A stretch of DNA of 44,194 bases from Pseudomonadota bacterium (GTDB lineage: Bacteria > Desulfobacterota > Desulfarculia > Desulfarculales > Desulfarculaceae), in the NCBI GenBank assembly GCA_018896025.1, contig JAHIND010000027.1, forward strand, positions 1 through 44,194, in the 5' to 3' direction. How positions within the stretch are numbered: the first letter of the stretch is position 1; each line of letters starts with the position of its first letter. Shown here one piece after another: positions 6,634 to 15,754 of the stretch. Below the pieces are notes generated by a model. The model worked only from the letters and a program-made list of their open reading frames with translations. It searched no databases and was not told the origin of the DNA. Made by a program: the position numbers and the translations under genes.

Positions 6634-9600
6634 TTACTGATCCGGGGATTTTTTCTCGGGCTGGTCCTGGGGGGCGGGCGTCTGGTCCTGGGTCTTGCCC
6701 TTTTTCTCCTCGCGGAAAAAGTCGAAGTCACGGGTGAAGACGAAGTCCACGCCGTTGTCGAGAGTGTTGCCTATGGTGCTTTCTATGGAGAAATAGCGGG
6801 TGAAGCGGTATTCCAGCCCCACGTTCTGTCCGCCGTAGGGCCCCAGGTTTTGGCGGTAGCGCAGGTACAGGTCTTCGCTCAGGTATTTACCCGCCTCTAC
6901 GGAGGAGCCGGTTGATGGTGCGTTGTGCACCGTGACCACGTCGGGGCTCAGGTCCGGGCCGAAAAGCTTGGTCATCTCACTCTTGCCCGCCTGGCCAAGC
7001 AGGGCCAGGGCCTGGGCCGAGAGATCCTTGCTTTGGCCCTTGTTCAGCTCCTTGGCGGGCCGCCCAAAAATAATGGTGCTCAAAATATCGGCCTGGCTCA
7101 TGGGGGGCAGGGAGTTCAGGTTGATCACCGGGTTGTTGGCCGTGCCCCCCACCTCCACGAACACGGTGATGGTGCCCATCTGCAACCTGGCCTCGGCGCT
7201 CAGCCTGGGGTTGGGCTGCTTTTTGCCCGCGAAGTCCACCTTGCCCCCCAGCACGTCGAAGCGCCGCCCGGACAAGAGGATCAAGCCTTGGGTGATCCTT
7301 ATCACCCCGTCGAAGATGAGTGGCTCGTTCGGCTCCTTTTTCAGGGTCAGGCCGCCGGTGGCCTCCATCCAGCCGTCATCCAGGGTGATGCGGGTGCGCT
7401 GCCCCAGGGATATTTCCAGGTCCGCCTTCAAGGGGTCCAGGGCGGGCGGCAGGCTGAAGCGCTTGTCCCTGATCTCCAGAGGCGGCGGCTTTTGGCCGGC
7501 CTTGAGGACCACCACGTCCTCGATCCCCGCCGGGGCCGACAGCCCCAGGCGCACCCCGATGTCGGACACGCCGATCCGGCCGCTGATCACCGGGCGCTGG
7601 AAGTCGCCGGTGAGGTCCACCTGGGAGGTCACGTCCATCTGGGCGTAGGTTCCGGCCACTACCAGCAGATTCTTGCTGATCAGGCGCAGGTCCAGCGCGC
7701 CGGGGCCCTTGAGGGGCAGGTCCAGGCCGCCGCTGATCTCGATGTCGCCGTCGCTCACCGCCCGGGCCCGGTTGATCTTCACCCGGGTTCCCTCGATGGC
7801 CAGATCCAGCTCGATCTTCTCCACCTGCTGGCCGGTGGAGTCCACCACCAGGGAGCCGTCCTTGAGCTTCAGCCATCCGGTCACGGTGGGCTGCTTGAAG
7901 GTGCCGCCCACGGTCAGCTCCAACTGGGCCGTGCCCTTCATCTGGCGGATGCCCGGCGCCAGGGAGGCGGCCAGGGCCAGGGGCAGGTCGCGGCCCGTGG
8001 CCCTGAGGTGGATGCCCTCGCCGGTGGGCTCCCACACCGGGGGCCGCAGGCTGACGCTCAGGCCTGACCAGCCGCTGAGCTCCATGGCCTGGTGAGAGCC
8101 GTAGCTCACTCGGCCCTTGACCGTGATGCGCTCACCGGCGTAATCGGCCGAGAACTGAGCGGTCATGGGCTCCAGGCCCTCCAGCTCCAGGTGGCTCACC
8201 TTGCCCTGGATCATCATCACCGGCTGGCCCAGGGTGCCGCTCACCGTGGCCTTGCCGTCCAGGCGCGAGCGGGGCGGCAGGCTGGTGCCCTGGCCCACCA
8301 CGTGGTTCATCTTGATGCTGCTCAGCTCCAGGGCGGCCTTTATCTCGCCGGTGTGCTTGAAGTCCCCGGACAGGGTGACCCGCTCGGCGTCCTGCACCAG
8401 TTCGAAGCCGCTTACCTTCACTTCTTCGCTGCCCAGGATCATCTGGGCGACGCCTTTCTGCTCCCAGCGCCCCAAGGGCCCACGGCGCACCCAAAGGTCG
8501 CTCAGGCTGGCCTTGAAGGGTAGCTGGAGCAGGTTCCGGCTGATGAGCTTGAAGCTGATTCCGGTATCCGGCCCCTCGCCCTGCACCAGTACCTCTTCCT
8601 TGCCCTCCACGAAATCGGCCCGCACCGCAGCCCGCTCCAGGAATATCTCGCCGGACATCCAACCGGCCGCGGTCATCTGGGCCCAGCCCTTGAGGCGCGG
8701 CCCCAGGTTCTTTACGTCGGCCTCCAGGTGCAGCTGGCGGGCCAGGGCGTGGCGGGTGAACAGTCGCCCCACGCTGAGCTCCACCTTGAGGTCGGGGTGG
8801 TCCCAGGGGCCGGTGAGCCGCCCCTTGGCCTCCAGGGCCCCGGACAGGGCCACCGGCGGGGTGAGCTTGGATTCGGTGAGGCGCTGGATAAGCTCGGCCA
8901 TGTCCGGCACGTTCAGCTTGAAGCGCAGGTCGGCCTGGTCCCAGTGAACCAGGCCCCTGGCGTCCAGGGTGGCCAGGTTGGACTCCAGATGCATCTCCTC
9001 CAAACGCCAGTGAGCCCCTTGACGGTGGCCCTTGGCGTGCAGGGAGTCGATCTCCAGGCCCGGCGCGGCCTGGGACTTGTCCAGGTCCAGCTCCAGGGCC
9101 AGATCTTCCAGGGCGCCCTTGGCCCTGGCCCGGCCGCTTATCTTGGCCTGGGCCAGACCGGCGGGCAGGGGAAGGTCCAGGCCCGGCGGGGGCGTCAGGT
9201 CATGGAAGGCGGCCTGGGCGTCCAGGGTGAGGGGCTTGGCGCCCCCAGGCAACTCCAGGCTTCCCTGGGCCTCCACCCGGCCCCAGGGGGCGGAGAGGCT
9301 CAAACCCTGCACCAGGATGCGGTCGCCCTGCAAGCTGGCCTTGGCCTTCAGCGGCCCGGCGCTGAGCTTCTGCCAGGCGGCCCGGTCCAGGTCCAGCTCC
9401 AGGTTGAGCGGGGTCTCGCCGCCGGGCCAGGCCGGGCTGTTCAGGTTCCAGCCGCCGTCCAGGTTGGCCTGGACCATGGGCAGGCCCCAATCGGCCAGGG
9501 CCACCTGCTCGAAACGCCCGCTGAAGGCCATGGCCCCGGCCTCGGGCTCCAGCCAGCCGTCCAGCTTCAGGACCTGGGCGCCTTGGCTCACCTGGCCGCG

Positions 9601-10431
9601 CAGGGTGATCTTTTGCCAGGAGCCCCCGGCGGTGAGCTCCAGGGCCAGGGGGCCGCTGGGCAGGGCAGGCAGGGGCCACTCCAGGGGCAGGTCCCCGGCC
9701 GCCAGGCGGGGGGCCTTGATCTGGGCCTTGAGGCGGTGGGGCGCGGCCAGGGCCACCTCCCCGCTAAGCTCCACCTGGTTGGGGCCGCTGGAGGCCACCA
9801 GGCGCTTCAGGGTGAGGCGCTTGGAATCGAGCGCGCTGTCCAGGCTAAGGAACAGCGGCTTGGCCAGCCCCTGCACCTTCAACAGGCTGCGGTGCAGCTT
9901 GGCCCTGGCCTTGAGCCCGCGGGCGTCCAGGACCAGGCCCCCGTCCAGGTCCACCTGGGCCACCGATTGCAGCGCGCCCAACTGGCCCCCGGCCTCCAGG
10001 CCGCCGCCGGTTATCTTCAGGCGTTTGATGCTTAGTGCCAGGCCCATGTCGCCCCCCTCGCCCGTGGGCAGGGGCAGGGGCAGGTTGACCTGGGGCCGCA
10101 CCGCGGTGAGAGAGGTGATCCTGATGCGCCCGCCCAGCAGCGACAGCAGGTTGTAGGAAAGCTCCAGGCGCTCCACCTCGATGACCTTGCGCCCCTGGTG
10201 GGTCAGGCTCAGGCCCTGGGCCGTGGCGTTGAACAGCAGACTGCCCTCCAGGCTGCTGATCTCCAGCTGGGCTCCGGTGGCCTGGGCCACTTGGGTCTTG
10301 ATCTGGTCCACCAGCCAGGCGCGGAAGGCGTCGCTGCGCCCCACCGCCCAGGCCCCGGCCAGCAACAGAGCCAGGGCCAGGAAGGCGATCCCCAGGGCCA
10401 CCCAAAGGCCGTGTATCTTGCCCTTGAACAT
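6634..10431 (-). CDS. tamB: TamB-like translocation and assembly module protein (DUF490)
   Basis: A 1265-residue AsmA/TamB-type protein that probably spans the periplasm as a long beta-taco, working with TamA in outer-membrane protein insertion or phospholipid transfer. An N-terminal membrane anchor (WVALGIAFLALALLLAGAWA, about residues 10-29) is followed by repetitive beta-strand segments (LxLDAxGxLxL patterns). The conserved TamB C-terminal domain is visible in LRMGTI-like strands, QADILSTIIFGRP, LSEDLYLRYRQNLG and VGLEYRFTRYFSIEST. The ATG overlaps the TGA of the upstream tamA-like gene (TCAT at 10430-10433 on the plus strand), indicating translational coupling. The protein ends with about 28 charged, Gln/Pro/Lys-rich residues after the last predicted strand FVFTRDFDF, an unusual tail for TamB. 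Confidence 0.9.
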   Translation of the reverse strand: MFKGKIHGLWVALGIAFLALALLLAGAWAVGRSDAFRAWLVDQIKTQVAQATGAQLEISSLEGSLLFNATAQGLSLTHQGRKVIEVERLELSYNLLSLLGGRIRITSLTAVRPQVNLPLPLPTGEGGDMGLALSIKRLKITGGGLEAGGQLGALQSVAQVDLDGGLVLDARGLKARAKLHRSLLKVQGLAKPLFLSLDSALDSKRLTLKRLVASSGPNQVELSGEVALAAPHRLKAQIKAPRLAAGDLPLEWPLPALPSGPLALELTAGGSWQKITLRGQVSQGAQVLKLDGWLEPEAGAMAFSGRFEQVALADWGLPMVQANLDGGWNLNSPAWPGGETPLNLELDLDRAAWQKLSAGPLKAKASLQGDRILVQGLSLSAPWGRVEAQGSLELPGGAKPLTLDAQAAFHDLTPPPGLDLPLPAGLAQAKISGRARAKGALEDLALELDLDKSQAAPGLEIDSLHAKGHRQGAHWRLEEMHLESNLATLDARGLVHWDQADLRFKLNVPDMAELIQRLTESKLTPPVALSGALEAKGRLTGPWDHPDLKVELSVGRLFTRHALARQLHLEADVKNLGPRLKGWAQMTAAGWMSGEIFLERAAVRADFVEGKEEVLVQGEGPDTGISFKLISRNLLQLPFKASLSDLWVRRGPLGRWEQKGVAQMILGSEEVKVSGFELVQDAERVTLSGDFKHTGEIKAALELSSIKMNHVVGQGTSLPPRSRLDGKATVSGTLGQPVMMIQGKVSHLELEGLEPMTAQFSADYAGERITVKGRVSYGSHQAMELSGWSGLSVSLRPPVWEPTGEGIHLRATGRDLPLALAASLAPGIRQMKGTAQLELTVGGTFKQPTVTGWLKLKDGSLVVDSTGQQVEKIELDLAIEGTRVKINRARAVSDGDIEISGGLDLPLKGPGALDLRLISKNLLVVAGTYAQMDVTSQVDLTGDFQRPVISGRIGVSDIGVRLGLSAPAGIEDVVVLKAGQKPPPLEIRDKRFSLPPALDPLKADLEISLGQRTRITLDDGWMEATGGLTLKKEPNEPLIFDGVIRITQGLILLSGRRFDVLGGKVDFAGKKQPNPRLSAEARLQMGTITVFVEVGGTANNPVINLNSLPPMSQADILSTIIFGRPAKELNKGQSKDLSAQALALLGQAGKSEMTKLFGPDLSPDVVTVHNAPSTGSSVEAGKYLSEDLYLRYRQNLGPYGGQNVGLEYRFTRYFSIESTIGNTLDNGVDFVFTRDFDFFREEKKGKTQDQTPAPQDQPEKKSPDQ

Positions 10432-12299
10432 CAGAACGCCTGTCCCACGCTGAGGTAGACCGCGTAGCGGTCGAAGGGTTCGCCGGTGGGCGGGTTGAGC
10501 TGGTAGCCGATGTCCAGGCGGATGGGACCCACCGGGGTGTTGTAGCGCAGGCCGAAGCCGGTGGTGTAGCGCAGGCTGCCGAAGGTGTCCTCCACCCGCT
10601 CCCAGGCGTTACCGGTGTCCAGGAACACCACCCCGCCCAGGGCGTCGTAGATGGGGAAGCGCACCTCCAGGCTGCCCACGGCCATGGAGGCCCCGCCCAG
10701 GGGTTTGCCGCTGTTGTCCAGGGGGCCCAAGAGCTGGTAGGGGTAGCCGCGCACCGAATCCGCCCCGCCGGGGAAGAAGCGCCGGATCAGGGGCACCCGG
10801 TCGGTGCCGGGCAGGGCCCAGACCACCCCGGCCTGGGCCCGGGCGGCCAGGTACCAGTGTTTCCAGGGCAGGGGCAATACGTGGCGCAGGTCGGCCTCGG
10901 CCCGGATGAACTCCACTTCCGAGCCGATCCCCTTGAGGGCGTTCTCCACCTCCAGGCGGCCGTAGGTGCCCTTGGTGGCGTCCAGGAAGGAGTCCCGGCT
11001 GTCGAAGATGAGGCCCACCGGAATGGAGGAGATGAAGAAGGTCTGTTTCTCGTAGGCCGGGTCCGGCACGTGGGTTTTTAGCTCGCGAAGTTGGTCCCGT
11101 TCGCTGTTGTAGCCCACGTACCAGGACCACTGGTTGTCCACCACGTATTCCAGGGCCGGGTTGATGAACAGGCGGTTGTTGATGTAGGCCTCGGTGTCCC
11201 TTTGTTCGATGCCCCCCCGGAGCACCAGGGTGGAGCGGCGGTTGAGCAGGTAGGGCTTTTTCAGGGTGCCCACCAGACCGGTGTAGATGGAGCTGAGCTT
11301 GCCCTCGATGGACAGGGTTTCGTTCCAGCCCATCACGTTGCGGTTCACCTGCTGGATGCGCACCCGGAAGTGGTCCTCGGTGCCCCAGCCCAGGCCAAGT
11401 TGGATGCTGTGGGGGTCGCGCTCGCGCACCTCCACCAGGATGGGCACCTGGTTGTCCTTGGCCTCCTTGTACAGGGGGCGCAGGGTCACCGAGGAGAAGA
11501 AGCCGGTATTGAGCAGGGCCTGCTGGGTCTCCTTGAGGGCGCTGGGGGAAAAGGGCTGGCCGATGGTGTAGGTGGCCTCGTCCAGGATGAACTTGCGCCC
11601 CAGGCTGTGGTTGCCCTTCACCTGGCTGTCGCCGAACAAGAAGCGGGGGCCGGGCTCTATCTTGAACAGTATCTCGGCCTGGTTGCGCTCCAAAAAGACC
11701 CGCACCTGGCCCAAGACCTTGTTGCGGGGCCGGGCCTGGTCCGCGAAAAAGTTGGTGATGTCTTGCTTGGTCTGCTCATAGCTGCCGAGCACGAAGCGTT
11801 GCCCCGGCTGCAGGGCCAGCAGTTTTTTTACGTCGTCTTCCCACAGGCGGCGGGCCTGCTCGTCGCCCCAGATCAGGGTGGTCTTTTCCACCGTGGTGGG
11901 CTGCCCCTGCTTGGCGGTGAAGATCAGCCGGAGGGTCCGGTTGGACTGGTTACGGTCCTCGGTGGCGGTCACCTCGGCATTGAAATAGCCCTGCTCCTGA
12001 AACAGGACCTTGAGGCGGCGCACGTCGCCCGCCACCTTGAAGGAGTCGTAGGGCTCACTCAGGCGCACGGCCAGGGCCGCAGCGGGCTTGCTCTCCACCA
12101 CCTCCGCCGCCTGGGCGGGGGTGACCGCCTCGAAGCCCTGGAAGCTGATGCCGCTTATGCGCCAGGGGGAGGAGGCTTTGGGGGCCTGGAGGTTGAAGCT
12201 GTCCAGGGGGTCCATGTCGTCGCCGGCCCAGGAGGCGGCGGCCGGGCACAAAATCAGCGCCGCCGCCAAAACTATGGTGAGCAACTTGCCCATAAACAT
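10431..12299 (-). CDS. tamA: TamA-like Omp85-family outer-membrane assembly protein
   Basis: A 622-residue outer-membrane protein. A signal peptide (MGKLLTIVLAAALILCPAAA, cleavage near SWAG) precedes about three POTRA repeats (for example QEQGYFNAEVTATED and GNHSLGRKFILDEATYTIG..LNTGFFSSVTLRP) and a C-terminal 16-stranded barrel. The barrel has the Omp85 loop-6 motif as VRGY in FFPGGADSVRGYPYQLLGP and ends VYLSVGQAF, an aromatic-terminated beta-signal. Size and pairing with TamB favour TamA over BamA, which normally has five POTRAs. The start is ATG at 12299 or 12293; neither has a recognisable ribosome site, and a 7-bp inverted repeat overlaps the first. Confidence 0.88.
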   Translation of the reverse strand: MFMGKLLTIVLAAALILCPAAASWAGDDMDPLDSFNLQAPKASSPWRISGISFQGFEAVTPAQAAEVVESKPAAALAVRLSEPYDSFKVAGDVRRLKVLFQEQGYFNAEVTATEDRNQSNRTLRLIFTAKQGQPTTVEKTTLIWGDEQARRLWEDDVKKLLALQPGQRFVLGSYEQTKQDITNFFADQARPRNKVLGQVRVFLERNQAEILFKIEPGPRFLFGDSQVKGNHSLGRKFILDEATYTIGQPFSPSALKETQQALLNTGFFSSVTLRPLYKEAKDNQVPILVEVRERDPHSIQLGLGWGTEDHFRVRIQQVNRNVMGWNETLSIEGKLSSIYTGLVGTLKKPYLLNRRSTLVLRGGIEQRDTEAYINNRLFINPALEYVVDNQWSWYVGYNSERDQLRELKTHVPDPAYEKQTFFISSIPVGLIFDSRDSFLDATKGTYGRLEVENALKGIGSEVEFIRAEADLRHVLPLPWKHWYLAARAQAGVVWALPGTDRVPLIRRFFPGGADSVRGYPYQLLGPLDNSGKPLGGASMAVGSLEVRFPIYDALGGVVFLDTGNAWERVEDTFGSLRYTTGFGLRYNTPVGPIRLDIGYQLNPPTGEPFDRYAVYLSVGQAF

Positions 12300-12318
12300 T
12301 GATGATATGCTATCAATG
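12297..12318. promoter_or_regulatory. Inverted repeat overlapping the tamA start codon
   Basis: CATTGAT (12297-12303) and ATCAATG (12312-12318) form a 7-bp stem or dyad with 8 bases between. It covers the ATG at 12299 and could be an operator or a translation-inhibiting hairpin. Function is inference. Confidence 0.3.
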
Positions 12319-12407
12319 CCGGAGCAACAAGCGGGCGCTGGAATTGAGCTTGTTTCCGGACAAAGATTGGGGTAGCCCTGAAGGCGGCGACGGGAGCATC
12401 AGCGGAC

Positions 12408-14033
12408 ATGGAACAAGCGCAAACCGACCTCCAAGTGCTTCAGGCCCTGGGCCGGGCGGAGATATATCCCCACCCGGTGGAGTCCATCGAGCACCTTCAG
12501 ACCCATATAAGCCATATCTTTCTTACCGGCCCCATGGCCTACAAGCTCAAGAAGCCGGTGGACCTGGGCTTTTTGGATTTCCGCACCCTGGAGGAGCGCA
12601 AGCGCTTCTGCCTGGAGGAACTGAGGCTCAACCGCCGCCTGGCCCCGGAGATATACCTCCAGGTGCTGGCCATGGTGCGCCGGGAGGGCGGCCTGGCCCT
12701 GGCCCCCTGGGATGAGCCCGGCGGGGAGGTGCTGGAGTACCTGGTCCAGATGGTGCAGATGGACCAGGAGCGCATGATGGACCGCCTGCTGGAGCGGGGA
12801 GAGGTGACCCCGGAGCAGGTGCGCGATCTGGCCCGCCTGCTGGCTCGCTTCTACGCCTCGGAGCCGGGCGGGCCCCAGGTGTCCTTTGCCGGGCGGCCCT
12901 CCCAGGTGCGTCTGAACGTGGAGGAAAACTTCCGCCAGACCGAGGACTACCAGGGCATCTGCGTAAGCCCCCAGCGCTGGCGGGCGGTGCGGGACTACAG
13001 CCTGGGCTTTTTGCGGGAGCACCGGGAGCTGTTCAAACAGCGGGTGGCCCAGGGCAGGGTGGTGGACGGCCACGGCGACCTGCACTCGGGCAACATCAAC
13101 CTGCCCCTGGGCGGCCCGCCCATAGTCTTCGACTGCATCGAGTTCAACCAACGCTTCCGCTGGCAGGACGCGGCCTGCGACCTGGCCTTTTTGGCCATGG
13201 ACCTGGACCACCACGGCCGCCGCGACCTGCGCGAGGTGTTGGTGAGCGAATATATCACCGCCGGCGGCGACCGCGACCTCCTGAGGGTGCTGGATTTCTA
13301 CATGTGCTACCGGGCGGTGGTCCGGGCCAAGGTCTACGGCTTCATGCACGAGGACCCGGGCCTGGAGTTCGGCGAGCGCTTCCGCGACCTGGAGCGGGCC
13401 CGCTCCTATTTCCGCCAGGCGGCGGGGTACGCGGGGGGCGAACCGCCGTATTTCCTGGTGTGCATGATGGGCTTGATGGGTACGGGCAAGAGCTATTTGG
13501 CCAAGCTGCTGGCCCAGGCCACCGGCTGGCCCCGCCTCAGCTCGGACGTGGTGCGCAAGCAGCGGGCTGGGATGCCGCCCGGCCAGGCCAGCCGCGAGGC
13601 TTGGGGCCAGGGGCTCTACAGCCCCACGGCCACGGCCGACACCTACGAGGCCCTGCTGCGGCGGGCGGGCTCGCGCCTGGAGATGGGAGACAGCGTCATC
13701 GTGGACGCTTCCTTCCGGGAGCAGGCCTGGCGGGAGCGCTTCGTGGAGCTGGCCGCCCGTGAGGGGGCCACGCCGCTTTTGGTGGAGGTGTACGCTTCGC
13801 CCCAGGTGGTGGCCGAGCGCCTGGCCCGGCGGGAAGCCGCCAAAAATTCGGCCAGCGACGGCCGCCGAGAGCTGGTGGCGGCCCAGGCCGCCAGTTGGCA
13901 GGAGGTGGGTCCCCCGGCGGCCAAGCATCTGCTCAGGGTGGACGGCGGGGCCGAGGCCGAAGCCAAAATGGCCATGCTTATTGCCAGGTTGGATGACTTG
14001 GGATACATTCCTGAAAACCACATCGAGGACTGA
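12408..14033 (+). CDS. Bifunctional aminoglycoside-phosphotransferase-like / P-loop ATPase
   Basis: A 541-residue fusion of two kinase folds. Residues 1-335 are APH-like: candidate lysine region MAYKLKKPVDLGFLDF (43-58), Brenner-type catalytic motif HGDLHSGNI (222-230), and metal-binding D242 in VFDCIEFN. Residues 345-541 are an AAA_33/zeta-toxin-like P-loop kinase: Walker A GLMGTGKS (355-362), LSSDVVRK and VDASFRE, then a lid-like R-rich helix. Both catalytic centres look intact. Annotators usually name such proteins from the APH fold, but there is no reason here to assume antibiotic modification; the substrate is unknown. Adenine deaminase starts 2 bases after its stop, so the two are almost certainly co-transcribed. 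The ribosome site is weak (GGGAG about 12 bases upstream). Confidence 0.8.
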   Translation: MEQAQTDLQVLQALGRAEIYPHPVESIEHLQTHISHIFLTGPMAYKLKKPVDLGFLDFRTLEERKRFCLEELRLNRRLAPEIYLQVLAMVRREGGLALAPWDEPGGEVLEYLVQMVQMDQERMMDRLLERGEVTPEQVRDLARLLARFYASEPGGPQVSFAGRPSQVRLNVEENFRQTEDYQGICVSPQRWRAVRDYSLGFLREHRELFKQRVAQGRVVDGHGDLHSGNINLPLGGPPIVFDCIEFNQRFRWQDAACDLAFLAMDLDHHGRRDLREVLVSEYITAGGDRDLLRVLDFYMCYRAVVRAKVYGFMHEDPGLEFGERFRDLERARSYFRQAAGYAGGEPPYFLVCMMGLMGTGKSYLAKLLAQATGWPRLSSDVVRKQRAGMPPGQASREAWGQGLYSPTATADTYEALLRRAGSRLEMGDSVIVDASFREQAWRERFVELAAREGATPLLVEVYASPQVVAERLARREAAKNSASDGRRELVAAQAASWQEVGPPAAKHLLRVDGGAEAEAKMAMLIARLDDLGYIPENHIED

Positions 14034-14035
14034 GC

Positions 14036-15754
14036 ATGGACTGGACTGGGCGGCAACAGGAGCGTTTGGCCACGGCGCGGGGCGACGCCCCGGCGGATCT
14101 GGTGTTCACCGGCGGCAAGGTGGTCAACCTGTTCACCGGCGCGCTGGAAGAAGTTGACGTGGCGGTGCACCTGGGCCGAGTGGTGGGCCTGGGCTCCTAC
14201 CAGGGACGGCGCACAGTGGACCTCAAGGGGGCCTATCTCTGCCCGGCCTTCATGGAGGGGCACATCCACGTGGAGTCCAGCCTCTTAGCCCCGGCGGAGC
14301 TGGCCAAGGCCATGGTCCCCCACGGCACCTGCGCCCTGGTGGGCGATCCCCACGAGATCGGCAACGTGCTGGGCCTGGCCGGAGTGGAGGCCATGCTGGC
14401 CGCCAGCCGGGACCTGCCCATGGAGTTTTTCTTCATGGCCCCCTCCTGCGTGCCCGCCACTAATCTGGAGGACTCGGGCGCGGACCTGGAGGCGGCCGAC
14501 CTGGAGCGCTTGGCCCGCCACGGGCGGGTGCTGGGCCTGTCCGAGATGATGAATTTCCCCGGCGCGGCGGGCGGCGATCCCGGCGTGCTGGCCAAGCTTC
14601 GGGCCTTCCGCCACCGGCCCATGGACGGCCACGCCCCCCTGCTGAGCGGAAAACAGCTCAACGCCTACCTCACCGCCGGGCCCCAGAGCGAGCACGAGGC
14701 CACCCTGCGCTCCGAGGGGGCGGAAAAGCTGGCCAAGGGCATGTGGCTGATGATCCGCCAGGGCACCAGCGCCAAGAACCTGGCCGAGCTGATCCCCCTG
14801 GTCAACCCGGTGACCGAGCGGCGCTGTCTTTTGGTCAACGACGACCTCCAGGCGGACACCCTGGCCCAGCGGGGCCACATGGATCATCTGCTGCGGTTGG
14901 CGGTGAACCACGGGGTGGACTCCGTCAGCGCCCTGCGTATGGTTACCCTCAACCCGGCTCGGCGTTTCGGCCTGCCCCGGCGGGGGGCGGTGGCTCCCGG
15001 CTGGCGGGCCGACCTGGTGGTGTTGGAGGACCTCAAGGGTTTTCAGGTGCGCCAGGTCTACCATGCCGGAGAGCTGGTGGCCCAGGAGGGGCGCTGTCTG
15101 CACCCCTGCACCACCGCCTTTCCCGACGTGGCCAGAAACACCATGCACCTGGCCCCCCTGGTGGCCGAGAGCTTCCAAAAGAAGGCGGGCGGCCCCAAGG
15201 CGCGGGTGATCGGATTGGTGGAGGGTCAGATTATCACCAAGAGCCTGGTGGAGGACACCCCCCAGCAGGACGGCTTTCTGGCCGCCGACTCCTCGCGCAA
15301 CCTGGCCCGCCTGGCCGTGGTGGAGCGCCACCAGGCCAGCGGGCGCATCGGTTTCGGCCTGGTCAAGGGCCTGGGCCTCATGCAGGGAGCCCTGGCCAGC
15401 ACCGTGGCCCACGACAGCCACAACCTCATGGTGGCGGGCATGGACGACGTTTCCATGCTCACCGCGGCCCGGCGGCTGGTGGACCTGGGCGGCGGCTGGG
15501 TGGTGACCAGGGGCGAGCAGGTCCTGGCCGAACTGCCCTTGCCTCTGGCCGGGCTGATGAGCGACCAGCCCCTGGACACGGTGCTGGCTGGGCTGAAAGA
15601 TCTTAGCGCGGCGGTAGGCAAGGTTTGCTCCCACCCCGACCCCTTCATGCCCCTCTCTTTTTTGGCCCTGCCGGTGATACCCCACCTCAAAATCAGCGAC
15701 CGTGGGCTCATCGACGTGGACGCCTTCGCCCCGGTGGAGCTGTTCACCGACTAG
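14036..15754 (+). CDS. ade: Adenine deaminase
   Basis: A 572-residue amidohydrolase converting adenine to hypoxanthine and ammonia in purine salvage. The dinuclear metal site is visible: H76 and H78 in AFMEGHIHVESS with E80, then GDPHEIGNVLG, MDGHAPLLSG and VNDD (the position of the usual TDD). The C-terminal domain has LAVVERHQASGRIGFGLVKG and AHDSHNLMVAG. Length matches the Ade family. ATG at 14036 has GAGGA 7 bases upstream inside the end of the kinase gene. Its TAG overlaps the GTG start of the next gene (TAGTG), indicating coupled translation. Confidence 0.92.
   Translation: MDWTGRQQERLATARGDAPADLVFTGGKVVNLFTGALEEVDVAVHLGRVVGLGSYQGRRTVDLKGAYLCPAFMEGHIHVESSLLAPAELAKAMVPHGTCALVGDPHEIGNVLGLAGVEAMLAASRDLPMEFFFMAPSCVPATNLEDSGADLEAADLERLARHGRVLGLSEMMNFPGAAGGDPGVLAKLRAFRHRPMDGHAPLLSGKQLNAYLTAGPQSEHEATLRSEGAEKLAKGMWLMIRQGTSAKNLAELIPLVNPVTERRCLLVNDDLQADTLAQRGHMDHLLRLAVNHGVDSVSALRMVTLNPARRFGLPRRGAVAPGWRADLVVLEDLKGFQVRQVYHAGELVAQEGRCLHPCTTAFPDVARNTMHLAPLVAESFQKKAGGPKARVIGLVEGQIITKSLVEDTPQQDGFLAADSSRNLARLAVVERHQASGRIGFGLVKGLGLMQGALASTVAHDSHNLMVAGMDDVSMLTAARRLVDLGGGWVVTRGEQVLAELPLPLAGLMSDQPLDTVLAGLKDLSAAVGKVCSHPDPFMPLSFLALPVIPHLKISDRGLIDVDAFAPVELFTD

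Noticed and set aside
12399..14021. 540-codon open frame antisense to the APH/AAA kinase gene
   Set aside because: His/Gly/Gln-rich product typical of the antisense of a GC-rich gene; the plus-strand frame has clear kinase motifs.
12408..14033. Aminoglycoside resistance gene
   Set aside because: The APH fold is shared by many small-molecule kinases; core-gene context and the fused P-loop kinase do not suggest resistance.
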